DNA of 64,000 nt from Liquidambar formosana (lineage: Eukaryota > Streptophyta > Magnoliopsida > Saxifragales > Altingiaceae): contig CM077820.1 of assembly GCA_039720395.1 (NCBI GenBank), positions 15,027,848 through 15,091,847 of the forward strand, read 5' to 3'. Positions 1 through 8,820 of this stretch are shown here, piece by piece. Made by a program: the position numbers and the translations under genes. The notes under the pieces are model-generated. The model saw only the letters and a program-made list of their open reading frames with translations, made no database searches and had not been told where the DNA came from. Position 1 is the stretch's first letter. Every line of letters starts with the position of its first letter.

Positions 1-1
1 A

Positions 2-145
2 CATCCTAGCCTTGCACCATTTCGGCCACAACAGGGTCCTTTCGTGTTTTGTACTAACACTGTGACTGAGGCGGTGAAAATGTGCCTCCAAGGTGTGAAG
101 ATTGAGTTGTCGACTTTATTTTTCGCACTCTTAACCAAATCATAA
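2..145 (+). other. Unrecognised open segment at window edge
   Basis: A reading frame is open from the left edge for 47 codons and ends in TAA at 143-145. Its residues include the stretch PFRPQQGPFVFCTNTVTEAV. I do not recognise the family. It lies where intron 1 of the minus-strand photolyase-like gene would be, so it could be a transposon or gene fragment inside that intron, the end of another gene, or a chance open frame. Confidence 0.2.
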
Positions 146-310
146 TTTATTTTTTAAAATCATGAACTCATGTTGACATCATTTCTACATTCACTTTCCA
201 TAGAGTTTTTGCAATTCTTGTTTTTCTGTTTCTATGTTCTTGTTTTTGGTGTTTTGAAAGCAATTTCACGAGGAAGAATCCGGCGAAGAAAACAAAGAAA
301 GAGAACTCAC

Positions 311-623
311 GAGAAAGAATACGGCGATCGAAGACGTAGAAAGGGACGACGGAGCGGTGCCGCGAGGCGGCTACAAGTCCGGGGTGATCGTCGACGCGGA
401 GGTCGTGCTTGAACCAGAGAACAGCCACGCCGTTGTTCTCTCCGCCGCTCGATTCTCTTCTCTCCGTCGTCGCCATCGGAGATGCATACGAAGGGGGAAA
501 ACATCGAGTTCTGGGATGAGAACGAGGGTTTGGGGAGAAGGACAAGAAGAGAGAACGAGGAAGGTTGAGAAACGACATTGGAGAGGGAGAAGAAGAGAAG
601 AGTGAGGGACGATATCCATTCAC
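311..623 (-). CDS. Photolyase/cryptochrome-family protein, exon 1 (partial)
   Basis: This is the first exon of a gene that reads leftward out of the window. From the ATG at 623-621 the protein begins MNGYRPSLF and continues through about 50 serine-, proline- and arginine-rich residues that resemble a chloroplast transit peptide. Then follows the start of a DNA-photolyase N-terminal (antenna-binding Rossmann) domain: VAVLWFKHDLRVDDHPGL, followed by a VVPFYVFDRRILSR segment. The exon ends at a good GTGAGT donor (310-305 on the minus strand), after which the frame runs into intron sequence. The domain matches best the plant photolyase-like proteins of the At4g25290 type, though that identification is from memory. 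Flavin-binding and catalytic regions lie outside the window, so function and intactness cannot be judged. A TATA box sits about 200 bases upstream of the ATG. Confidence 0.7.
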
Positions 624-823
624 AAAAGTACAGTGACAAAGGGGGTTTATATGAGAAATCTAGGGTTTTGCATAGGGTTAGAGAGAGAGAGCAGAAGATT
701 GTGGAGGAGAAAAATGGATGGAAATTTTCGAGAAAGAAAGCGAAGGTATGGAGGATTTGTTCGAGGAGAAGAATGAACCACGACACAACAGTGGCAGTAG
801 TCTCATTCCCATTACCAACAAAA

Positions 824-833
824 CTATATATAG
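824..833 (-). promoter_or_regulatory. TATA box for the photolyase-like gene
   Basis: The palindromic CTATATATAG lies about 200 bases upstream of the chosen ATG on the minus strand. A transcript starting about 30 bases downstream would have a leader of roughly 170 bases. That leader contains an earlier ATG (786) in another frame whose reading frame overlaps the main start. Either it acts as an upstream ORF or transcription begins further downstream. Confidence 0.4.
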
Positions 834-849
834 GTCCGTTTTTCTTGGA

Positions 850-1131
850 TAAATTACAATAAGATCCCCTCTAAAATCTGACTATTATAGATACATCTCC
901 TCACGTTTTTAAAATTACACTAACACCCCTACTTTACAAAATAAACTACAAAGAGACCCCTCCTTCTAACTTCTGTCCATTAATCCGTTAAATCATATTC
1001 AAATTTTTTCAAAATACCCTAACTACCCTTAGTGGATGATAACTTCCATGTTAAATGCATATAATTCACCAGTCCAATAGTTCATCCAATACTTTTGAAT
1101 TTTTTAATTATTATTGATAAATAACTAAAAG

Positions 1132-1187
<56 letters not shown>

Positions 1188-2009
1188 AAAAATGCTAAAA
1201 ACAACTTAAATTTTCTGTCCAACTGATGTGGTAGCTGTCAAATTTGCTGTTTAGAAACAATTATATATTTAATTAAATTTTTAATTGATTTGCAAAATAA
1301 AAAATAAAAAAATTGATTTGCTAAGTTGCCACCTCATATATAAGAAAAATGCTAAAAACAATTTAAATTTTTTGTCCAACTGATGTAGTAGCTGTCAAAT
1401 TTGCTATTTAGAAACAATTATTTATTTAATTAAATTTTTAATTGATTTGCAAAATAAAAAATAAAAAAATTGATTTGCTAAGTTGCCACTTCATTTGAGT
1501 AAGTAGATTTGAGTAAAAAAAAAAAAAAAGGGCTATGTAGCATTACTCATATGTAGAAATAAATAAAAAGAATTATTACAATAGAGATGCACGTATAGAG
1601 GTAGCAAATGAGGTGGCAACTTGACAAATCAATTTTTTTTTTTTTACACATCAATTAAATAGATAATTGTTTCTAATGAGCAAATCTGATGGCTACCACA
1701 TTAGTTGGACAAAAATTTAAGCTCTTTGACATTTTTCTTTTATATATATATATAATCTTTTAGTTGTTTATCAATAAATAAATAAATCAATCAAATGTAC
1801 TGGATGAATGTGTTGGACTGATGAATTATATGCATTTAACATGGAAATTGTCATCTAATAAGGGTAATTAGGGTATTTTGAAAAAATTTGAAAGTGGTTT
1901 AACGGATTATGGATGGAAGTTAGAGGGAGGGGGTCTTAATGTAATTTTAGAAACGTGAGGGGGTCTATGTGTAATTGTCAGATTTTAGAGAGGGTCTTAA
2001 TATAATTTA
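850..2009. mobile_element. 1.16 kb foldback transposon with nested MITE
   Basis: Two arms of about 260-280 bases are inverted copies of each other. The left arm (850-1135) begins TAAATTACAATAAGATCCCC and contains CTCTAAAATCTGAC. The right arm (about 1755-2009) ends with the complement of the same sequence. The arms differ at scattered positions, so this is an old insertion. No protein is encoded between them, as in a non-autonomous DNA transposon. I could not find a convincing target-site duplication. The centre holds another repeat system listed separately. The element lies between the photolyase-like promoter and the LPA2-like gene. Confidence 0.75.
1186..1740. repeat. Nested repeats: two direct copies, one inverted
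   Basis: Inside the foldback element, a unit of about 150 bases that begins AGAAAAATGCTAAAAACAA and ends near AAGTTGCCACCTCA occurs twice head to tail (about 1186-1336 and 1343-1494). A diverged inverted copy follows at about 1600-1740. The direct/inverted arrangement indicates a second MITE, later tandemly duplicated, inside the first. An (AT)n run at 1136-1184 borders it. Confidence 0.65.
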
Positions 2010-2700
2010 CCCTTTTCTTTTTTCCAAAATGTATTGTACCTTTCTTTTTTTTTTTTTTTTTTTTGGTTTTAGAGTATCATAAAACTTTCCAAAAATAAAT
2101 TCCATTGTTAGTTGGTTGCTTGGTTTTGAATTGGCATTTAAAGTTGACGTCTACGTATGTTTCACATATTGATACTCATTTGTTAATATCCGTTGAATAG
2201 ATTTTATCTTTTGTAAAAAATAAAAAAATAACAAAAAAATAATAAAAGAAAAAGAGGAGGTTTTTGAACTAGAAAAGGACCGATAAAAACTTCAGAGTTA
2301 CCTACCACATCTTACTTTTGTCTACCAACCAAAGCTGAGCCAAACCAAACCAGGACAGCTTTCTCCACCAACTTCGGACCAGGATTAAAAAAACCCTACT
2401 CCACTAAACCTTAGCCCACAATAATTAACCCATTTCTCTCCACTTTTCCCTCCTCGATCTCCTTTCAATCCTCCCACAAATCCTCATACCAAACATAGGT
2501 AAGAGTACCAATGTTCACTTGTCAAACAAAACACTAGGATAGCCCATCAAGGTGTAAGATAATCTTAACATGTGAGTAGAGTATGATTTTCCAGGAATCC
2601 AAACAGATTCCGATATTTTCCCTCAAAAAATCAGCCCCCGTACCAAATCCAAAACCCAAAAATGCCGACAAAACCATATCACTAACCAACTAAACTGAAA
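2010..2700 (+). promoter_or_regulatory. 5' flank of the LPA2-like gene
   Basis: Non-coding stretch. Homopolymer T and A runs occupy the first 250 bases. From about 2300 the composition becomes C-rich (many CCAAACCA and CTCC tracts), typical of a plant promoter and leader. No clear TATA box was found near the ATG at 2701. Confidence 0.35.
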
Positions 2701-4073
2701 ATGGCGCTTACAATCCACACCCTCTCCTTCACTTCCACACCAAACCCAAATTCTCTATCCGCTCATAGGACCCCTCCACCACTAACCCCAACCCATCACC
2801 CACCGGCGAGCCCTCCGCCGCCTCGGTCCCGGCCAAGAAACCCACCGCACCGGGGCTGGGGTTCGGCTCTTCGTCTTCGACTTTAAATAAACCGAGTGCG
2901 AGTACTGTGAGTAGCAAGAAGAAGCAGAGTAGTGGCAGCAGAAGAGAGCGAGCAACGATTATTCGGCGGCGTGCACCGGTTGAAAATCCTGGGTTTGGGT
3001 CCGAACAATGAGAGGGTCAGTCGAAGGAGCAGAGTGGGAACGAGAGCGCTTTTCTGCTCACTTGGTTGGGACTCGGCGGGCTTATTCTCGTCGAGGGTAT
3101 TGCTCTTGCTGCGTCGGGTAATGATTACTTGTCCCTTGATTTGTTATGATCGTATATCTGATTGCATATATGCGTAATGAGTGGAAATTTCTGGAGGTTT
3201 TCTTGGCATGATTTGGAATTGTTGAAATTGGGTTTCGAATTGTAGTTTATTTGTTTTTGTATTGCTGTATGTTAGGGTGTGGTCTTATATAATTTATTTG
3301 TTTATTATATTTTTTTGCGCTTAAGAAATTAATAGGGTGTGTTTGGTTCCATTCTTAAAAAACAGTTCTTCGAAACACGTTTTCGGGAAATAAGAATAAA
3401 TGTTGGAAACATATCATTTTCATTCGTTAATTTATTTTATTTTTTAGTATATAAAAATTCAGTTGAATTGGCTTGCTTTAGAACTTGAATTTAAATTCTC
3501 AAGTTTGCTCCTAATGTTTTAATTTTCTAATGTTGGATTATAATTTGCTAGGGTTAGTAGTCTTAAATCTTACTTCTTCCTTTTTTTTTTCAATGTGTAT
3601 ATATTTGATTTATTTTGTGGTTTTAAATTAATTTAGGGTTGCCACACTGAGGTGCTATGTTAGTTGATGGAATGGAATCTATAGTAGGCTGGGGTTTCAA
3701 GTTTTAAACGTTAATGAACACTTCACTCTGGTGGGATCAAATGTGATGTATCACTAGTTTATTACTAAAGATAAAGGGCATATACTCCTCAAAGGAATTT
3801 CAATATTGGGAATGTTTGAGGGCCATCTCTGTTTATGTTCCAAGCACTCTCATACCTAGACTGAGAGTTCATTTTTTATTAGACCACAAATTTAGGAGTG
3901 GTGATAGTTAAGATTAATGGCCAAAAGATACCTTGAATTGAATTTTTTAGTATATTGGCCTGATCATTTGAAAGAAGTTAGAAACTGAGGAGGGCGTAGA
4001 AATAGGGTTTCTGTGGTTTTGGTAGAGAGGGGTTTCTTGGTCGTTGTTTAATTGTTGGCATTTGATGATATGA

Positions 4074-4173
4074 GAGCTCTGTTTGTTTCAACTTAACATT
4101 GTGTACTGATTTTTTTTTTCTTCCTTGTGAAAGAGTTTCCCTTAAAAAGTCAAAATACCCTGTTGAAACAAAT
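4074..4173. mobile_element. Small foldback MITE
   Basis: A hairpin of about 100 bases: GAGCTCTGTTTGTTTCAAC at the left is mirrored by GTTGAAACAAATGGAGCCT at the right, with a further inner stem (CTTGTGAAAG and nearby). It encodes nothing. Its size and terminal inverted repeats fit a MITE. Confidence 0.5.
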
Positions 4174-4980
4174 GGAGCCTAAGTGGAATATTTCATTATT
4201 GGTTTAGCAATCAAAAGGCAAAATCTTCTTAAATATTACTGATATGAGGATGCAAGGGGTTGAATCAAGATATCATGAAAATAGTACTGACATTTGGTGG
4301 ATTCAGGAGAATGTGGGAGACTCGACGAGTGATAAATTAAGGGAGCAGCAATGGAGATGGCTTGGACATGTTCAAAAACAGTACCATCAACGGCTCTAGG
4401 GGAATATTTGAGTCAGTTTGAATTGTTCTCTAATAGGGGAAAGGTAGGATGAACAGGATATGAAGATACTTTGTAAGAAGAGATACAGAACTGATACTTT
4501 GCTAATGCCTTCTGACAGGCTGCTATGCTCAAGAAGTGTGCATCTGCCAATTGCAGTAGCTGGATAGAGAACAATGGATAATAATAACAATGGGGTGGGG
4601 ATGGGTTGCTGGCATGCATTCTTAAATTATTTTCATTATCTTATCAATTGCTTCATTCTCTAGGAGGAGCAAATTTATAAAATCATGTTCCTTTCCATTT
4701 CTAATGAGAACACTCCTCATTATAAGTAATTAATATTTGATATGTTTTATCCTGTCTCTACTGTATCCTTGCATTTAAGATGGGCTACAGTTACTTCATT
4801 TGGATGATACAGTAGTTTGTAAGTGGGATGAGGCATCTTCATGAAAAGTAAAGCTTGGCGTAAGCCATGCTGGTTAGTTATGGATATACTGCTACTTGTT
4901 TGCTTTGATTTACTTTTCAGCCAGTCATCTATAATGTAATTTATGAAGTATAATTAATATTTGGGGACTATCTGTTTAAA

Positions 4981-5097
4981 CCATTATCCATCATTTTCCT
5001 AACACTTGTATATGACTTATGTACTCGGGTTTTGCCCTTTTGCTTTCAATACAATACTACTTCATAAAAAAAAAAAAAACCATTATCCATCATTTTC
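4981..5097 (+). mobile_element. 5'-truncated LINE with 18-bp target duplication
   Basis: The 18-base sequence CCATTATCCATCATTTTC occurs at 4981-4998 and again at 5080-5097. Between the copies is a short insert whose 3' part, TACTCGGGTTTTGCCCTTTT, followed by a poly-A run of 13-14, has the look of a plant LINE 3' end. Long target duplications plus a poly-A tail are the signature of target-primed reverse transcription. Only about 80 bases of the element were copied. Confidence 0.8.
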
Positions 5098-5803
5098 TTA
5101 TTATAGATCTTAACACCCATTATCTTTTAGTAGACCTTCGATATTTATTTTCAACAATATTCTTATATGTAGGTCCAAGTTATCATGTTCTATTTGAGCT
5201 CATTATCTTTTTCGTTGCTCATTTATTTATTCCATCTAGTTGCTTTTTTCATTTTCTAGAACTTTATGTCTTCAATAAGGTGTTTCCACTGCCAGAATAT
5301 CTGTCTAAGCCTTTTTTTTCTTCCTATTCATGACTAGCAAGGTCTTGGTTAAGATCTACTTGCAAGCATAGCCTATCATCTAAAAATAGTAATATATAGG
5401 GGCTTACATTTTCTTTATATTTATTCTAAGATAACATAGGTTTATCCTTGACTGGAAGACTTGCATTCAAGCTCCCAAACCAGAAGCTTTATAGATTTTA
5501 CAGACCATCTGAAGAAATATTATGTCATTGTTTTTCCCCTTTTTCAAGCTTCGCTAAATATTATTAGGGCTTTATTAATAATGAATAGCTTTAATGGCAT
5601 AAGAAATTATCCACTATATTTCTAGGTGCACGGTGACACAGGCATTGAATATGGCTTCCTTGGTGCGGGATTGACACGAGGATCAATATAGTTAAGTTGT
5701 TTTTCTTTTGGCTATTGGTTCGAGGTGTCTGGACCTTTGGCCCAACTATTCCCTGGTCTCAAGCAAGGCCACCACCCACTTGAGCACATAATCAACTAGA
5801 ATG

Positions 5804-5832
5804 TTTTTTTTTTTTTTTTTTTTTTGGGGGGT

Positions 5833-5869
<37 letters not shown>

Positions 5870-5880
5870 GGGGGGGTTGG
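5804..5880. repeat. T-run followed by a G-run of about 50
   Basis: About 22 T are followed directly by about 50 almost uninterrupted G, broken only by isolated T. Such a run can form G-quadruplexes and is prone to length error in sequencing. Similar mixed homopolymer blocks occur at 32562, 45646 and 50463. Confidence 0.9.
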
Positions 5881-6179
5881 GGTTAGTTGGAAAAGTTGTA
5901 CTTGATTCATAAGCAGATGGATATGCTACTGATGGCTTAACTGGATGGACCAGAGGAAAATTGATTATGATCCCTTCCTCTAATAAGCATGTTCAAAGTT
6001 GGTCATTGAATTTCTAGAACTCTCTTAGTATGATGACTGATAAGTAAATAGGGCTCTCTTTTAACAAGGGTTATGTTGAGTTTTATCATTTCTAACTTTG
6101 TGCCACAAGAATTATTAGCAGAGTTACTTTCTTTGTATTAGTTTTCAAACTCATTCTCAGTTGTTGTGACGCTCTTGTA

Positions 6180-6900
6180 CTCATGGTCCTTTACTTATTA
6201 TATTGACCAGAGGGGTGCTCATGGTAGCCGCTTGAATGGAGGGTGCAAAAATAGGAATGGTTTGGACAATGGGATGACAGTGTGCCTATATGTGATGTCT
6301 GAACCTTATCTGGACCTAAGTTTTGACACCTAGACCCTTTTTAATGTCTGTCATGTTCTTTTTGTGTTTGGACCTAGGTTGGAACCAAGATTTGCAATTT
6401 TGTAATGTAAATATTGAGTTTTGATTGGACAATATGCTGCCATTACCAGTGTTATTCATGCCTGGCCATGATCTAGACTTGACTATTCTGTTTTACCCGG
6501 TTATTTTTTGGGTTGGATGAGGTAGGTAAGATGGGTTGACCAGAGTAATTAATCAAACCTTGGGATTAAAAGAAACAAAGACAAAATTTTTGAAATAAAA
6601 CATGTGATCTTATTCAACAAAGATGGGGGAAACCTTTGAAGCAGGAAAGTATTTTGGTTTAGAATTTTGTGATAGGTACATAAACTCTTCATCACCTAAA
6701 TATTACTGTTGAAAACCCAGGTCTTCAAAATTGTGCTTGAACTCTGTCCAATTAATGTTGTTATCGTAAAGTCTATGCTATTTTCTCCCAGTCTCAACAG
6801 GTAGTTTTGAAGGCAACTTCATCGAAGAATGTCTTCTTGATCGATTTCTAAGATTTACCTTCTATTAAGGGAACAAATGTGGTGGTGAAAATCAAACATG
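6180..6900 (+). repeat. Shared intron segment (copies near 28.6-29.5 kb and 57.6-58.1 kb)
   Basis: This part of the LPA2-like intron has diverged copies elsewhere in the window. Shared landmarks are GGCCATGATCTAGAC, ATGTGATCTTATTCAACAAA, GGTACATAAACTCTTC (with variants) and CAACAGGTAG. At 57.6 kb the copy follows an RLP upstream repeat, which ties the two repeat systems together. Confidence 0.6.
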
Positions 6901-7157
6901 CTTAAATTACTTTGCACCTTTTTTTAGAGAATAAAACACTTACAAAATGCTTCTCATTTGTCTTTAAGTTGCTTAAACGCTAAATGTATATATTTGGACA
7001 CCCTTTAAAGCATAAAATTTGGTAAGAGGGCTGAAAAGCGTAAAAAGATCAAATCTGACTACCTGTCCTCCACATATTAGGCTAATGTAGTACTTCTCCA
7101 GCATGACTTCTTTAGATACAGAGTAGGTTTGATATTGAAAAGGGAAAAGTAAACAAA

Positions 7158-7186
7158 TGACAAACTTAAGGGTGAAAAATAATAAC
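7158..7186 (+). repeat. Microduplication of the LPA2 3' coding end
   Basis: The sequence GACAAACTTAAGGGTGAAAA ATAATAA just before exon 2 nearly repeats the true coding end at 7314-7340, with one T/C difference. It copies the last codons and the stop, placed a few bases upstream of the acceptor. Confidence 0.7.
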
Positions 7187-7337
7187 CACAGGTTTCCTAC
7201 CAGAAGAGTGGGATAATTTGTTCGTGAAGTATCTGTACCCCTCTTTCACCCCGACAGTTGTCTTGTTTGTCGCTGGAACAGTTGCATATGGAGTGTTGAA
7301 ATACCTGGAGAATGACAAACTTAAGGGCGAAAAATAA

Positions 7338-7904
7338 TAATTATTTTTCGCAGATGTAAACAGTTGTATGCAGGCAAGTGTTTCAAGTTTCTAGTGACGG
7401 TTGCTCAGTTTATTCTGGCTGTGCTTTTACCTGTGGTGCCTTTCACCCTGGACTGCATGTTGTATGAAAGATGACATGAATGTTGTCCGATGAGGAAGTT
7501 GTATGAGCAGGCGACTGTTTCAAGTTCCTAGTGATAGTTGCTTTCTGGTGGTTCCTTAGAAGAAATTCTAAGATTTACATTTCATGTGTCGTTTCTGTGA
7601 TCTTGATTGCAGATTAAGGAATACCGAGCGTTTAACCTTTTTCTAAATCATTGCTGCACAATGTTGCTAACATATCAGTTTTGGTTTCTCATGGCATGGG
7701 AACTTATTCATGTTGGTTTTTACAATTGATATATTGAATGATAGTTGAGCTTTCACTTGCTCAAACCAATGCTTTTCAGTTTGAATCCTTAACTATGAGC
7801 TTTTTGATTCACTTTTACTTTCCCTTTTGTCTCTTAACTAATTGCATTAAATACCCTTCAAGTAAGTACTTACCATCCCAGAGCATCCCAAACCGGTCCT
7901 CACC
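7338..7904 (+). other. 3' flank of the LPA2-like gene
   Basis: No further coding sequence was recognised. This is probably the 3' untranslated region and spacer. The first 50 bases have a partial copy after the LPA2 exon fragment near 59650-59697. Within it, TTTCAAGTTTCTAGTGA and TTTCAAGTTCCTAGTGA (about 7380 and 7520) form a short direct repeat. Confidence 0.4.
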
Positions 7905-8270
7905 GTGAAGAGTTTACATAGTACAACACATTCATATTTTCATATTACATCCATAATAATCTCAAATATAAATTAAAACACTGTTCAGTAGTACATAGTC
8001 TAAAATCCAACATGATAACCATATCTAACATAAAAGGCCTCTCATAAAATCATCCATAATTCAACATGAGCAAGATTCAGCACACGATCAAGCATCTCAA
8101 GTAACCATCATCATCGGTTGGACCACACCGCGTCCCTTGTAGAATCTGAAAAAAAAAAAAAGAAAAAAAGAAAAAAAAAGAAAAAGGATGAACCATCACT
8201 TAGTAAGAAACATTTTTCTATAGTACACCAAAGTTTTACCACATTTTTCTGTAGTACACCAAGGCTTCAA
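7905..8270. repeat. RLP 3'-flank block, copy 1
   Basis: This block is shared with 35372-35675. Landmarks are TTACATCCATAAT, ATGATAACCATATCTAACA, CAAGCATCTCAA and GTACACCAAAGTTT. In both places it lies on the downstream side of an RLP gene. It carries no coding potential. Confidence 0.6.
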
Positions 8271-8820
8271 AGAAAGAACAAAATCAAAAGACCTCTCTCT
8301 CTCTCTCTCTCTCTCTCTTATTCTTCATGTAATAGAAGTGATAAACTCTTATTAAGAGTTGAAGGCGAATTAGTCATCCTACCCCTCCTATGTTTGTGTG
8401 GCAGATCCTAAAACAAGACAAGCAAGTTTTGAACCATTCAGGTATAGTGCTAGACTGCCAGATATGCTTAAGTTAAATGGATCCGATCTACTTTACTCTT
8501 AGGAGGAACAATTGGTGGTCTTTTTCTGCATTTTGAAAATTTTTAAAAAATATTTTCTATCTCCTAATTGTGCCTAGGAACCATATTTGGAAGCTCTGTC
8601 GATGCTGTACGATTATCATAAGAAATGATACATTCACAATAATACGACTCCTTTGCCATTTATTCAATTAAGAATTCATCCTTAACTTAATCATGAACAA
8701 ACCTAAAACGTCAAAAGAAAGCGGGATTATTGGCTTCAGTGTAAGAAGTAAAACAACTAGTTAAGTTGGAAAGAGCGTTTACAGTAATTGCTAGACACAT
8801 ACCTGGTAACCGATATTCTT
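8271..8820. other. Downstream flank of RLP-1
   Basis: A (CT)n microsatellite lies at 8294-8318. From about 8640 the sequence (TTTGCCATTTATTCAATTA, then CATACCTGGTAACC) matches the equivalent place beside RLP-2 (37970-38090), so this is the shared 3' untranslated region of the two receptor genes. No clear polyadenylation signal stands out. Confidence 0.5.

Larger units (their letters stand above)
3118..7191 (+). other. Large (4.07 kb) intron of the LPA2-like gene
   Basis: The intron begins GTAATG and ends CCACAG. It holds a small foldback MITE (4074-4173), a truncated LINE with target duplication (4981-5097), a T/G homopolymer block (5804-5880) and, from about 6180, a segment that recurs at 28600-29530 and 57610-58540. 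No coding region was recognised inside it. Confidence 0.65.
2701..7337 (+). pseudogene. LPA2: LPA2-like PSII assembly factor, two exons, disrupted
   Basis: LPA2 (LOW PSII ACCUMULATION 2) is a plant thylakoid protein that helps assemble the CP43 part of photosystem II. The start MALTIHTLSFT at 2701 resembles its transit peptide, but that frame ends at 2886. The family sequence continues two frames over, from about 2769: KKPTAPGLGFGSSSS, RRRAPVENPGFGSEQ, then a first membrane helix (AFLLTWLGLGGLILVEG) ending with donor G|GTAATG at 3117/3118. Exon 2 (7192-7337, acceptor ACAG at 7188-7191) completes SGFLPEEWDNLFVKYLYPSF and a second helix (VVLFVAGTVAYGVLKYL), ending NDKLKGEK and TAA. Defects are a frame change near 2763-2768, where the downstream frame has a TAG, and an in-frame TGA at 3009-3011. 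Splice sites and exon 2 are otherwise clean. I infer a recent pseudogene. A sequencing error at both sites would be the alternative. Confidence 0.75.

Noticed and set aside
307..786. 159-codon minus-strand frame over the photolyase exon
   Set aside because: It lies in a different frame from the recognised photolyase domain and is low complexity. At most it is an upstream reading frame in the leader.
8118..8411. Frame rich in Lys and Ser-Leu
   Set aside because: It is an A-run and a CT microsatellite translated by chance.
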